The position numbers were made by a program, and so were the translations under genes. This document shows positions 35,501 to 45,833 of a DNA stretch of 64,000 nucleotides, in pieces. Positions within the stretch are counted from its first letter, which is position 1; each line of letters opens with the position of its first letter. The notes beneath the pieces were generated by a model that was not told where the DNA came from, made no database searches, and was given only the letters and a program-made list of their open reading frames with translations. The stretch is from Trichopria drosophilae (Eukaryota; Arthropoda; Insecta; Hymenoptera; Diapriidae): the NCBI GenBank assembly GCA_030407085.1, contig CM059584.1, positions 139,738,001 through 139,802,000 on the forward strand, written 5' to 3'.

Positions 35501-38500
35501 GGATTAAATATGGCGGACTATTTTTACAAAATTTCTTGGATATTTATAAAATTTGAAATGTTAGGGTTTTTGAGGCCACTGATTACAAATCCAAAGTCAG
35601 TTTTCATTAAAATTTGAAATCCAAATACATGATTTAACATTAAGGATACCAAAAAATTAAAACGATTTGTAAAGAATAATCATTTTATTATTGTCAAAAA
35701 TTGTGTTTTTTGTTGTATTAAAAAAACACAAAATTTATAAATACTTTAATAACATAGGAGAAAAGATCACAATGATTCCAAAGTACTTAGAAGCTAAATT
35801 GTAGATGTGCCATTAAATAATTTGATTTTTCAAAGTGAGTTTCGCTTGGAAATTTAAAGTTTGACGTGGTCGCATTTTTTATGTATACGTGGCACACATT
35901 CGGGCAAAGGCTCAAATTACTTCTTATCATATAGGTAATGTACCCCTGTTGTGTGGTTTCTTAAAAACCAATGTGAAAAAAATTATCTAAGGTTGATTGC
36001 TAAATTGTCAACTATAAAAAAAAGTTATCTCGCAAGTTTGAAGGTATATAATTTTATTCCTCAGTGAGGCACATCATTAAGTTAAGGATTTTTCATTTGT
36101 TTACATCCCCAAATACTTCCACAAAAAATCACAGACCATAAAAAAAAAGATGCAAAAAGTTTCAGCGTTAAAACTGAAAAAATTTAGTGAGTGTCGCGCA
36201 CCAAAAACAGGCAAATTCACTACTTTTATTTACTCTCATTGTTTCCTACATATCTGTAATTAGTAATAAACACTTATTACATGTAAATCGAACAAAAATT
36301 TGTTGATCTGTAGTGTTACAAAGTTATATTTAAAATTTTTATGGTATCATAATGAGCGACAACATAAAGTTTAAAAGTTCTAGAACAATGCCCATATATC
36401 CTTCAATAAGTAAAATGTTGCATTAAAGCAACAAAAATTCTTCTTCGATCGTTTATAATTATAAATTAACTTAAAATGTCAGTTCTCGGATATTCGGTCT
36501 CTCGTTGTACATAAATAAGAAATAAATATAAATATATCCTTAAAAATGAGTAATCCAATGAGGTTTGACAATCATGATTAGATGAATATCTTTTAAATAG
36601 TAAATATACTGTCACTTAGGTCGGTGAGAAAATTTAACGATGCCTTTTTGTTATATAAAATGATCAATGGTTATTAAATGGTATAGAAATTATTACATTG
36701 TTACCTAGGAATATGAATGTTAATAGAATAAGGGAATTTCAATCATTTAAATCTCAAATATTCTCAACTGATTTAGGTTAAAAATAATTTGCAAAGAACA
36801 ATTTTTTCTTTTCTATAAAATCTTTCTTTTTTCAACTGATTGATTGTAGTTTAATATTATGTTTATAAATATATTATTTCGTACATAATGTAACTAATTG
36901 TATCAAAAGCTTGCAAACATTTTTAATAAATAAATAAAATAAATAAATATCAACAAGAAACTATGCCCCAGACAATAAATAACAGAAAGTGTCTTCTCTA
37001 AAATATTTTCTGTCTTTATTAACATTTCATGAGATTAAAAAAATATCATTCTCTCTTGCAATTCTCTAATTGTTGTATTGCGAATGAAACAATGAATTTG
37101 ACATACATTCATTTCGCTGAGTTAACCCTGTAACACATATTCAACTAGAGTATGATTCCCAAGAGAAAGTGAAATCTATGGGAAAAGATAACATGGGAAG
37201 TCCTATTGAGTAATCTTTCAAGAAACCAATAGAAAATTCACAGGATTCTACTCTAAGGGTTTGTAACAATCATGAGAATACGAATTATAAATACATATTT
37301 GGTATATTAATAAAAGAATAATTGTGAGTTAAATAACAACATTATTATTGAAAGTTGTTGAAAAAGTAACGTTTTCAAATAACTTTTTCAATATTTATTT
37401 ATTACAACGTAAATTGGCAGTAATGCCAAAATGTTTAGATAAGGTTATAATTAAGTCACGGTAAAGAAAATATAACCATACACTGTAAAAAATCAAAATG
37501 AATTTTACAACTTTGAGCATGGGCAAAAATATTACCCACTTTCAACATAGTAAATTTACAATGAGGAATATTTTAACTTTGTCACTTTCGAAACATTAAT
37601 TTTCATATAATCTTGTATATTTTTCCTCGATTTGTAAAATTACAGTCCAATGTGGGCAAAAAAATGACCCACGAACAACGTTGTAAGAGTACAGAGAATG
37701 TGTTCGTTGGTAAACTCGCTCTGTGATTATAATGTGGATATAAATTTATTTGATAATAATATACCATACAATTCTGTTATCAATCTCATTAAGTGTACGT
37801 TTCATGAATTTAACTATTTTTTGCGTCATTTGTTACATTCTTTATTTTATATATTTTATTATGTATATTTTATTATATTGTTTATACACTGATATAAAAA
37901 AAAAAAATTTGTTTGTAAAAAGGGATTTTTTTCCATTTATTCTAAAATAAATAAATAAATAAATAATTGTCTCGCACAAGAAACTGTTAAATTCTACACT
38001 TGCGAATTCGGGGTTTAATTCGTTCATGATTCTAATGTCGAACACTCGCTAGGGACACATAAGAGGCACTATAATCTACCAAAATATGATGTCACGTATT
38101 TATTTCTATGATTTTTAAGGTATCATAATGGATGTCATGTTAAAGTTTAAAAGTTCTGGAGATATGCCCATATATATACACTCATTATATAGATTAAGGT
38201 ACAACAAGAGCCTAATGTCTTTCGAATTAAGGAAGAAACTGGTGACTGCCCTGGTCTTACCGCACTTAGACTACTGCTGTTTTGCCTACTGTGACATTTC
38301 CAAGACTAAGAGAAATAAGTTGCAGACTTCTTAACTTGTGCAATCAGATTCATCTTTAACCTGAGCGACGATTTCAACATCTCACCATATCGTCGCATGA
38401 CGAGATGGCTTCCCCTGTACTTCATGGGCTCATTAGTCTACACCACTTTTTCGAACAAGACTCCTGATTATCTATTCGCTTTATTCCATCTCAGACTTAA

Positions 38501-41500
38501 ATCTCATCTAAGATCAACCAGAGTCATGTCAGAATCGTTAATAGTACCTTATGCAAGAACAGCCAAATTCCAAAATTCTTTTTTAATTAAGGCATCTCTG
38601 GAATACACTCCCTGCCTAAATAAAAAATACCGAAAACGTCACAAGGTTCAAGTTCCTTCTTCGCGAACACTTTCATTCGTTCAAAAATACTTCCTTCAAA
38701 TTCCATCATAAATTATATTAAAACATTACTCATCCGATGGAAGTTTAATACTTTATCTTTCTTATACTAACTCTTTTCTTCATTCGCATATTTTCACAGC
38801 TTCTTATCACTTATTTTTAGTTGGACTTATTGTTATTATTAATATTACTTTACTTTATTAAATGTTAATTGTGAACTTAATTTTAATTTGTGAAAAATCT
38901 ACTTATTATTGTAAATAAATAAATATTTGTATAGTGTTATGCTGCTACCAAGGTTTAATAAATTTATTCACAGTCATTCACCTCAAATGTACCCAAGAAA
39001 CATACTTTTTGCACTTTTAGGTTAAAATACACTACCGGCCAAAAGTTCGTGAATGCTCTGCATTTTTTAACTCGTCAAATAATGCGTTCTATCTCCGAAT
39101 CCTTAATGATAATGATAAAACTCATTGGATGTTTTTTAAAGTACACAAATAAAGCTTTCAATTGGTGCATTTAGTTTTACTTCAGACGTTATAATTTCGC
39201 ACTTGTAACATTTTAAAACTGTTAAAATTTGCCATTTTTTTCTTTCGACTTTTAACAGTAACAAAAAGTCTAATAAATTTTTCTGTATATTTCCAATTTT
39301 TGGCTAAATACTACAATTCAAAAGCTTTGACATAGCTCTTGTAAAAATTACATACAGTAGAACCCCTCTTATTTCAACTGGGCATGGTTTTCAAGATGGC
39401 GCCGACCCCTCTTATTTGAAATTTCCCCATACCCCCTTACTCTACTTAACGCTTTAATACAGTAGGACCTCTCTTATTCTAATCGTTCCCCCACAAGTCT
39501 TCTCCCACTATCACACGAAAAGTCAACGAAAAATATTGTCCACGAATCACAAGCTCGTAAGCAAAGTAAGTGGGAGTAAGGGGAAAATTAGAATAAGAGA
39601 GGTCGGCGCCATCTTGAAAATCTTTACTAATTAGAATAAGAGAGGTCCTACCGTAGTGGATGATAATATCTGATATCTTTTTATTTTAGTTAGACATCGT
39701 ATATATTTTAGAGTTGAATTATGTAATATATATATATCTGAAAAATGTGTAGAGAATTTTAAATTTTGGATAAAAATGTAACAAGATCACAACCGTGCCT
39801 TTATGTGATAAATAAATACTGCAACATTTCGCATTTATTTATGGTCCTTTATATCTACATTCGAGTGTAGAAATAAACATTTTAAATTTACATTATGCAC
39901 TTTATTAAATATAATTATATATCAATAATTTGTCCTTTCACAAACAAATACACTGTGATTAAGAACGAAATAAATATAGGATATAATATTTAACCCAAAT
40001 TTGCAAATATGATTAATGAAAGCTTCAGATCACTTCAAATTCAGTACTAAGCTGCTGACATTGGATTTGTTTGTTATTTTGCAAATGAAAAACTTTTCAA
40101 TTTTTGTGGAGGTCTTGATATGCACATCATTAAAAATTGACAACATCCTAACCTTCAAATGTGCACTTTTATTTTACGAAATTAGCAGCTTCTCGAATAA
40201 TTTAGATGATGTAAATCATGAGTTTGATGCAAAATTTTAAATTAATTTGGAATTTCATTACATATCAGTCTACCGACTATACACGTTTGCAAATTTAGGT
40301 TAAACGGTATTTACACTATACAACTTTGGTGGTGTAAACACTGTAAACCGTATATAGATGTTCGAGCGGTGGTGGGGGAAGGCCTGAGGGGAAACGATTC
40401 AAATAAGAGGGGTTGGACAATTCAAATACAGTAGGACCTCTCTTATTGTAATTTGTAAAGTTTTTCAAGATGGCGCCAACCTCTCTTATTCTAATTTTCC
40501 CCTTATCCCCACTTACTTTGCTTGCAAGCTTGTGATTCGTGGACAATATTTTTTGTTGACTTTTTGTGTGATAGTGGGAGAAGACTTGTGGGGAAATGAT
40601 TAGAATAAGAGAGGTCCTACTGTAAGAGGGGCAATTGAAATAAGGGGGGTTCTACTGTACTTTTTTTTTTTTCAGAGTTACTATTTTTTTGAGTTATCAA
40701 CTTTTTACCTTTTTCCAAAGAATTCTGACAAAATGGGATAAACTGGCAATTTTCAAAAAATCATAACTCAGGAACAAAAAATCGTATTGACTTTTCACAA
40801 GAGTCATTTTAAAGCCCTTGAATTATAATATTTAGACAAAAATTGACTATATGCAAAAATATTTTTTAGACTTTTTGTCAGTGTTTAAAATTGAAAGAAA
40901 AAAATTGCAAATTTTAACATTTCTAAAATTTGACAACTACGAAACTATAACGTCTGAAGTAAAACTAAATGTACCAATTGAAAGCTTTATTTGTGTACTT
41001 TAAAGGACATCTAATGAGTTTTATCTTTATCGTTAACGGTTCAGAGATAGAACGCATCGATTTAAAATAGTTGGAGCATTCACGAACTTTTGGCCGATAG
41101 TGTATCTCAAAAACCAGACTTATATAGGGGCTATTCTGAGGTTCGATTCGAATTCAGCGCATCAAATACCTTCGGAAAAGTATGTTTTTGTTCTTGGTCC
41201 TACAATTTTCTCAAATTTTGTCGGCCAGTGTAATATATAATAAAAATGAACTACAATAAATGAAAAAACAAGAATTCATAGTATAGAACAAGGTTGACTA
41301 AATATTTTGGAATTTCTATCAACATAAAATATAAAAACTAAAGGATTTACAAAAGTACATAAAGTACTAATTACATACATTCAAAATTAATATTCGATAA
41401 TCCGGTCTATTAGAAGTAAATAAAATAAAATGTAAATATAAACAATGGGTTGTGGATGTACAACCACGTAATATGTGAGAAATAACAATGCATAAACGTG

Positions 41501-42879
41501 CAGAAATCTATAAACGTTGTAGAAACGGAAAAACTTGGTACTTTTTTCATTCTAAAGCTTCCGTACCGAATACATTGCAAGATATACCAAAAATACACTA
41601 AACCTTTTTGATAAGGCACAAAATTTCCTACAAAAAAGTCAGCGAGGGCCCTAGACTAAAGTTAATAGCTTAACCATGAGCAACGATGGAATATGCCTCA
41701 TATTTTACAAAAATTCCAAAATATTCATAATTAACTTGTAAGACAAAATTCCAGCGTTATTCGTGGATAATCTATTAACTTTAGACTAGGGCCCTCACTG
41801 ACTTTTTTTTTAGGAAATTTTGTGCCCTATAAAAATGGTTTAGTGCATTTTTAGTGTATCTTGCACTGTTTTCGGTACGGAAGCTTTAGAATGAAAAAAG
41901 TACCAAGTTTTTCTGTTTCAACAACGTTTATAGATCATTGCAAATAATTATTAATAACTACATAGTCGGAAAATTATGAATAACTATTCAAAAAGGTGTA
42001 ATAAAATTGTATCTGTTCATAAAAATTTTCTTTTTAACGAATTCGAATTGTAATCGTCATTTCAAATTCGTCAGAATCTGTGCGGTAACTACTACTTCCC
42101 AAATTGCTGTCGCATTAACTTCAAATTTCTTTGCGTGTATTGTAAAAAATACACGTTTCGTCCCAAGTACATAAAGTACTTCCAATATTAAATCGTAAAC
42201 TGAATAGAAATTTGAGATTTCTGGTACCAATCAACGAAATAATTTCTTGGTGAAATGGATGGAATTAAATAAACAATGATATCGTCGATTGACGTTTCGG
42301 CCATTTATTGTAGCCCTCTTCAAAATTATTTCGTTGATATTTTCACTCCAATGGACAAGCAATAAAACCAGTCATATTAATTCTGGTACCAATATAAAGT
42401 TTACTGCGAATATCATAATCAATTTCACGAATGTTAAAGAATCTGTTCCTGTTGACAATTTTAAGGCGAAATTGTTGAATTTTTGTCATTTTAAATCAAA
42501 CACATTGAATACGAATACGTTTCATTAAAGATCCGGATTGTATTATCGATTCCAGGGGTATGTTCAAAACTGTTTTCGCAACCACTTAAAATGTTGAATG
42601 AAACACTAAAACACCCCTTCGAAAGCATTGAAACATGCATCGAACTGGTAATCCAGACGAATAGGCCGAACCCTGTTATTCACCAGCGGACACAGGACAC
42701 AAGTTCTCCAACCGACGGAGATGTTCTTTGTGACAGGGGAAGAGGGTGGACGCCCCCAGGATGTCGGGAAAATCAGGCGAGGTAGACCGTCGAAAAGAAA
42801 AGTAAAAAAAAAAGGGGTATTGTGCGGCGTCGTCTACTGGTGGTTTTCTTTTTACTTACTCCTCCGACGCCTCTGTCAT
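26382..42879 (-). CDS. Spred: Spred (Sprouty-related EVH1 domain protein), 6 coding exons, complete
   Basis: Membrane-recruited inhibitor of Ras-Raf-MAPK signalling; the EVH1 domain of the family binds neurofibromin. Exons 42860-42879, 31567-31849, 31314-31482, 31068-31132, 30491-30996 and 26382-26538 sum to exactly 400 codons with every split codon consistent (399 residues). Residues 8-158 are the EVH1 domain ([54 protein letters not shown]). It is interrupted by a Ser/Thr/Pro-rich insert at about 45-87 absent from vertebrate SPREDs. Residues about 290-395 are the Cys-rich Sprouty domain ([47 protein letters not shown]). No clear KIT-binding block is seen in 180-289. Exon 1 encodes only MTEASE plus two bases. 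Intron 1 (11 kb) and intron 5 (4 kb) are packed with transposons. A stem and open frame follow the stop. Confidence 0.95.
26740..28640. repeat. palindromic array of ~120-bp ATGGCGGATCC units in Spred intron 5
   Basis: The unit joins ATTCAAAATGGCGGATCCAA, AATGGCGGACATGAATTTTA, AATCGTTTATT, AATGAATACCTAGGTG and GAGTCGCTGATTACGAA. About five units run in one orientation (26880-27340), then about nine in the opposite orientation (27350-28560). A flanking block (GGAGTCATAAATTCGCCACG...CTCTGGGTTCGGCAG) occurs near 26815 and 27632 in one direction and near 28560-28622 inverted. Confidence 0.88.
28873..29142. mobile_element. pogo/Tigger-like MITE, TTATTCTAA variant, copy B (inverted)
   Basis: Right end AAGGGAAGGACTACTGTA; left end has lost CAG (TTATAGTAGTCCTTCCC). 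Contains GGCCGCCATCTTGCC and GGCGCATGCGCAAC. Reverse orientation relative to 15458-15730. Confidence 0.88.
29143..29653. other. AT-rich Spred intron 5 sequence, nothing recognised
   Basis: No repeat or exon supported. Confidence 0.5.
29654..29947. mobile_element. pogo/Tigger-like MITE, TTTTAAC variant
   Basis: CTTATTTTAACTC at the left; GTTAAAATAAGGGGAGGGCC and ACTGTA at the right. GAAAATGGCGGCTTC in the left arm and TGCGCAAGCGCA in the centre. Left CAGTA lost. Confidence 0.8.
29948..30490. other. AT-rich Spred intron 5 sequence, nothing recognised
   Basis: No repeat boundary or exon could be supported between the MITE and exon 5. Confidence 0.5.
30491..30996 (-). CDS. Spred: Spred exon 5 (linker and start of Sprouty domain)
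   Basis: Acceptor ATTTCAG, donor GCAG|GTTAGT. Residues 180-347, ending in the [12 protein letters not shown] block. Confidence 0.94.
31068..31132 (-). CDS. Spred: Spred exon 4 (65 nt)
   Basis: Acceptor CTTCCAG, donor ATG|GTGGGC. Encodes [20 protein letters not shown]. Phase consistent on both sides. Confidence 0.85.
31314..31482 (-). CDS. Spred: Spred exon 3 (EVH1 second half)
   Basis: Acceptor AATTACAG, donor AAG|GTGAG. Encodes [18 protein letters not shown] through AVEELLE. Confidence 0.95.
31567..31849 (-). CDS. Spred: Spred exon 2 (EVH1 first half)
   Basis: Acceptor CTGTACAG, donor TCT|GTAAGT. Encodes residues 8-101, including the low-complexity insert within EVH1. Confidence 0.94.
32230..33600 (-). 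pseudogene. decayed non-LTR retrotransposon fragment split by a TTAA element
   Basis: Minus-strand pieces of a LINE reverse transcriptase C-terminal half. [20 protein letters not shown] lies at about 33405-33480. Then, after an insertion, come [20 protein letters not shown] at about 32515-32580, [16 protein letters not shown] and [15 protein letters not shown] down to about 32240. Frameshifts and missing 5' sequence show it is dead. It lies in Spred intron 1. Confidence 0.8.
32609..33376. mobile_element. TTAA-flanked fold-back inserted in the LINE fragment
   Basis: TTAACCCTTTCAGGATGGGAC at the left and GTCCCTTCCTAAAAGGGTTAA at the right. Removing it rejoins LINE coding on either side with a single TTAA. 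The interior carries AAAATGGCAGATCCAATATGG and GGTCGCTGATT.CAAAT words in both orientations. Confidence 0.82.
33922..35174 (-). pseudogene. non-LTR retrotransposon reverse transcriptase fragment (Jockey-like)
   Basis: An open minus-strand frame (35174-34245, 309 codons) holds the RT core: [19 protein letters not shown], the usually catalytic (Y/F)ADD box changed to [42 protein letters not shown] and [15 protein letters not shown]. Upstream palm and endonuclease regions are absent, so the copy is 5'-truncated at 35174. At the 3' side a (TTTTA)n run at 33922-33960 matches a LINE tail. The FTND change implies an inactive enzyme. Clade assignment is tentative. Confidence 0.85.
35187..36399. mobile_element. 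1.2-kb element with ATATGGGCATTGTTCT ends
   Basis: Inverted ends ATATGGGCATTGTTCTACAA / TAGAACAATGCCCATAT, then AACTTTTAAACTTT / AAAGTTTAAAAGTT. A diverged solo right end recurs at 38105-38170. The interior has AAATATGGCGGAC and no coding. Confidence 0.7.
36540..36960 (+). pseudogene. 3' end of a non-LTR retrotransposon
   Basis: Plus-strand frames [30 protein letters not shown] and, after a shift, [20 protein letters not shown] match the segment after the RT of arthropod LINEs. An AAATAAATAAAATAAATAAA tail ends it near 36955. Confidence 0.7.
37481..37700 (+). repeat. single terminus related to the 43.5-48.85 kb element
   Basis: CACTGTAAAAAATCAAAATG resembles CACTGTAAAAAATGG at 43529, followed by the same kind of TTTACA/GTAAATTTAC-rich sequence. 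The opposite terminus is not found. Confidence 0.4.
38171..38935 (+). pseudogene. non-LTR retrotransposon RT C-terminal fragment
   Basis: [20 protein letters not shown] near 38217-38276, then (after a frameshift near 38334) [34 protein letters not shown] and [20 protein letters not shown]. The frame stops at 38711. An AAATAAATAAAT tail lies near 38920. Different lineage from the copy at 34245-35174. Confidence 0.78.
39458..39655. mobile_element. pogo/Tigger-like MITE, short TTATTCTAAT variant, copy 2 (inner)
   Basis: TACAGTAGGACCTCTCTTAT / ATAAGAGAGGTCCTACCGTA. GGCGCCATCTTGAAA near its right end. Opposite orientation to copy 3. Confidence 0.88.
40427..40624. mobile_element. pogo/Tigger-like MITE, short TTATTCTAAT variant, copy 3 (inner)
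   Basis: TACAGTAGGACCTCTCTTAT / ATAAGAGAGGTCCTACTGTA; 198 bp, the same length as copy 2. Confidence 0.9.
41505..41935. repeat. fold-back with ~165-bp arms
   Basis: Left arm 41505-41668 and right arm 41767-41935 pair over GGTACTTTTTTCATTCTAAAG, TTCCGTACCGA and AGGGCCCTAGACTAAAGTTAA. Spacer about 100 bp. Confidence 0.75.
42281..42325 (-). other. degenerate Penelope-like / hammerhead-like motif
   Basis: On the minus strand TTGAAGAGGGC...GGCCGAAACGTC has the order and spacing of the hammerhead core (CTGAnGA, stem II, GAAAC) seen at Penelope-like element ends. The first core base is altered. Possibly a relic. Confidence 0.35.
42860..42879 (-). CDS. Spred: Spred coding exon 1 (20 nt)
   Basis: ATGACAGAGGCGTCGGAGGA followed by donor GTAAGTA. 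The phase fits exon 2 exactly and gives [17 protein letters not shown], in line with the acidic MTE start usual in this family. Chosen from sequence fit alone, so slightly less certain than the other exons. Confidence 0.82.
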
Positions 42880-43406
42880 GGTTCGAGCTGTCGAAGCCTT
42901 TACTCGATGCCCACTTTTTCGCACACTTCACCATTTTCGTTGCATTGAAAAGACATTCGGGCCGCGTTGCCTCGTAGGAGCTCTCTCTTTTTTTAGGCTA
43001 GCGCCAGCTAGCGCCAACTACAGCAGGAAGCGCCCCAGGCCCTAACCCCTCTTTGCTCCTCTCTCGCGATTTTCTCGCTTCTCTCGCAGTTTCTGCCGAG
43101 ATAATCGCTCCGTCCTCTTCTCCCTCTTTGTTAGATTAGATTTCTGTTCTTCTCTTCTTCGGAGATTCGCCCCCGCAAAACGATTCCTCCTCCAACACCC
43201 ACCAGAGCTAACACACACGAGAGTGCACATGCGTATGTGTAACAGCCATATAGTATACAAGTATATATAGATTGGTAGACAGTCTACGTGTGTGTACCGG
43301 TGCTAGCGATCGGGATTCCGACAATTTTCCCTTTAATCGCGTTTTTCCGGCGATTTTCCAGCGAACTCTCACAGCCCTTCCATTGTGCACGGTTTGAGAT
43401 AATCTG
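42880..43406 (-). promoter_or_regulatory. GC-rich 5' UTR / promoter region of Spred
   Basis: CpG- and GA-rich block immediately upstream of the Spred ATG. On the sense strand it has GCGAGAGAAGCGAG and CGCGAGAGAGG runs resembling GAGA-factor sites, plus GGCGCTAGC.GGCGCTAGC repeats. TSS not determinable. The 5.3-kb transposon sits beyond it and separates any distal control region. Confidence 0.5.
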
Positions 43407-43528
43407 TAGTGCGCAATTTTATACCGCAAAGATTTTCGAATTCGATTTTTCCGATCGACTCAATATTTGTCGACATGTGTATCATACCGGGTGGTTGTGA
43501 GAATGGCACAATGTATTTTGCAAGAATA
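43407..43528. repeat. 122-bp direct repeat, left copy
   Basis: Runs from TAGTGCGCAATTTTATACC to TTTTGCAAGAATA and abuts the element end exactly. It differs from the right copy (48851-48972) at six positions. Confidence 0.92.
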
Positions 43529-43806
43529 CACTGTAAAAAATGGTTTCGTAAAATCACAACACAAGTGTGAAATTACACACCCGAGTTACCACTATGGTGT
43601 AAAAGTACAAAATCACTAGTATTTTTACACCAAAACTGTAATAGCACTAAAAATATTGTGAAATTGTCACTCTGAGAGTAGGTTATATAAATTACCACTT
43701 CTGAGAGCAGTAATTTTACACTTTTTGAAATTACTGTTTGAATGTGAAATTACATCTGACAATGTTAAAAATACAATTTCTCTAGTAATATTTTCCATTC
43801 CGCGCC

Positions 43807-45342
43807 AGAGATTATAGGGGAGATCGCTCAGTTGGCTGAATTCAGCGTGCCGATTTTGAAAATGCCGTAAAGTGGCGCCCCGAGGGAATCCCATCGGTAA
43901 CTAAATGGGGAAAAAGGAGAGAAATATATTATCACCGTGGAAAGGCATAGGACAGAGTTTGATCGAAATTAAACATAACACTATCGGTACGATAGGGGTT
44001 GGTTTCGAAACTTGACATCGGAGAGCCAAAAAGAAATCGAGAAAACGGCGGGGACGAATCGCACAATATGCGCACGGGGCCCTGCGCTAAGGCAGATTGA
44101 AAATTTTATTATTTTTCTAAGAAATAAAAATGCCTTATCATACAAAATTATTCAATAATTATATTTCAATTTATATTTTTAATAAATCATTAATTAAAAT
44201 TATTATAGCTTTGTGAACAGTAATTATCTAAATTTATCAAACTTGTGTAATTTTTAATATTACACATTCATTTTTTAGTGGCAATTTTAGATTAATAATT
44301 TTTTCTTTTTTATTTCATTATTTATATAAATAACAAGTAAACAGGTCCTCAATTCTTATTAGTTTAATTATTATTATATTAATAGCACTTAATTATTAAT
44401 TTTTATAAAATTAAATTACGCTTTCAATTCATTATATTTTTCAATAAAAAAAATATTGAAAATTACGAAAATTATGCGTAATTAACAATTGTAAAACACA
44501 ACTTAACACATGCGTACAATGCCTTTTGCGAATTTAACTAACAACATAAATATATGCTTGAAATTATTAATATCTTAATTATTACCGGATTAATGTTATG
44601 AAAGTGATGTAAATTCGTGAGTAACATTTTAATTTTATTTACACTTTTTGTAATTAAATATTTACATAGTGATTATTGTAAATATCCCAACTACTGAACT
44701 TATTTCAATTATTTTATATATTTTTATCGGTTACAGCTAAAACTAAAGTGCAAAAGTCTTTAAATTAACTTTAAAATCGGATTATCTAGATATGCAAACG
44801 TTTTCAGTCTGCAAAAAGTAATTTTATTCTCTCTTTTTGCCGTTTTTTTTAGTACTGATATCCAATAAATGATGTTCTAGCACAACTTTATTAGTGGTTA
44901 ATTCGATTTTGGCACTAAAATTGTACCACGGTTGAGTGGTTACATCGTCGGACTTGTAGTTCAATCCCCTAAGGATCGCGTCTTCGTCGGAGATTTTTTT
45001 TAATGTAATTTACATAGTGATTTTTTTGTAAATTTTATCTACTAGACGTATCTTAATTATTTTACTTACTTTTTCAACGATTACAGTGAGAAGTGAGATA
45101 TCCATTTTAGGGCGAAAATAATATTGTTGGTTTCCGTTTCTATTATTTATTCGATTCAATATTATTAATGAATATAAATATCCTATAATATGTAGACCAA
45201 AGTTGATTGAAAGAAAAGCGCTATGCACAATATAATATAATTAAACAGAATATTATTAGTAATAATATGTGTTTATTTGCGTTCACCAAGGTGATTACAA
45301 AACCTCCCGAAAATTACACTCTTTACACGTTTACAAATTATT
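43807..45342 (+). repeat. 1.5-kb inverted repeat, left arm
   Basis: Matches 45834-47369 in reverse with a net length difference of one base over about 1,535 bp and no other difference that I could see. Both arms encode an identical meaningless 72-codon frame (45010-45228 and 45946-46164), which shows the identity. Confidence 0.92.
44926..45000 (+). other. tRNA-like unit in left arm (mirrored at 46174-46248)
   Basis: GGTTGAGTGGTTACATCG resembles a D-arm/A-box, and GGACTTGTAGTTC an anticodon arm with UGU (Thr-like). A T8 tract follows. Acceptor and T arms are not convincing, so this is a degenerate or tRNA-derived unit. Confidence 0.4.
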
Positions 45343-45410
45343 AAAAAATAAATGCAATTGTACGATAACTTTAATAGCGTTTATCCGTTCTTTAAATAAA
45401 AAACAATTGT

Positions 45411-45490
45411 ACGGTGGTAGAGTGGTTACAGCGCTGGACTTGTAAGTCAAAATTTTGAAGTTCGAATCTTCCGTCGGGAATTTTTTTTTT
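45411..45490 (+). other. tRNA-like unit in the spacer
   Basis: GGTAGAGTGGTTACAGCGC (A-box-like), CTGGACTTGTAAGTC (anticodon UGU) and GAAGTTCGAATCTTC (a proper T-arm/B box with 4-bp stem), then a T10 tract. Preceded by CAATTGTA as is the arm copy (AAATTGTA). More tRNA-like than the arm unit but without a full acceptor stem. Confidence 0.5.
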
Positions 45491-45833
45491 AATATTTAAT
45501 TTATACATGTATGCTTACCTATCATAAATGCCCTAACTATTGAACGTATTTTAATTGTTTTAATTTTTGAAAAAATCAGGCATATCCAGTCTACTGACTT
45601 AATTCTAATCGTAACGGACCCAGGTACGTTATCACACCCTTTTCAGATAAATGTCTACAATATCGTTTAACAATTAAATTAATTTTTATTCTTGGAATTA
45701 CAAAGTTTGATAGTTTACATTATTCACAAGCACATTATGTACAATGGTAGACGTGCGTTATTTCAGTTGCTTCTACTAATATATATGAAGAAAAAAGTGT
45801 AAGGAAATAAAAAATAAGAATTTGTTATATTTG

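Larger units (their letters stand above)
39353..40659. mobile_element. pogo/Tigger-like element, word variant TTATTTCAA, second nesting level
   Basis: TACAGTAGAACCCCTCTTAT and AATAAGGGGGGTTCTACTGTA ends, with CTTATTTGAAATTTCCCC / GGGGAAACGATTCAAATAAG inside. About 0.9 kb once the two inner MITEs are removed; longer than its MITE relatives but with no coding frame. Confidence 0.78.
39028..41104. mobile_element. Tc1-like fold-back, outermost of three nested elements
   Basis: TA-flanked ends TACACTACCGGCCAAAAGTT / AACTTTTGGCCGATAGTGTA. Arms of about 320 bp at 39028-39350 and about 440 bp at 40660-41104 pair over GTGAATGCTC, AAAGCTTTCAATTGG and ACTTCAGACGTTATA. Confidence 0.85.

Noticed and set aside
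38128..38170. N-terminal part of a plus-strand frame beginning [11 protein letters not shown]
   Set aside because: This part is the solo right end of the ATATGGGCATTG element; LINE homology starts only after 38170.
42591..42785. 64-codon plus frame in CpG-rich DNA upstream of the Spred ATG region
   Set aside because: It overlaps the start of Spred intron 1 on the opposite strand; no splice sites or homology.
43042..43429. Arg/Glu-rich minus-strand frames around 43.0-43.4 kb
   Set aside because: Translations of GA-rich promoter/5' UTR sequence; a simple composition effect.
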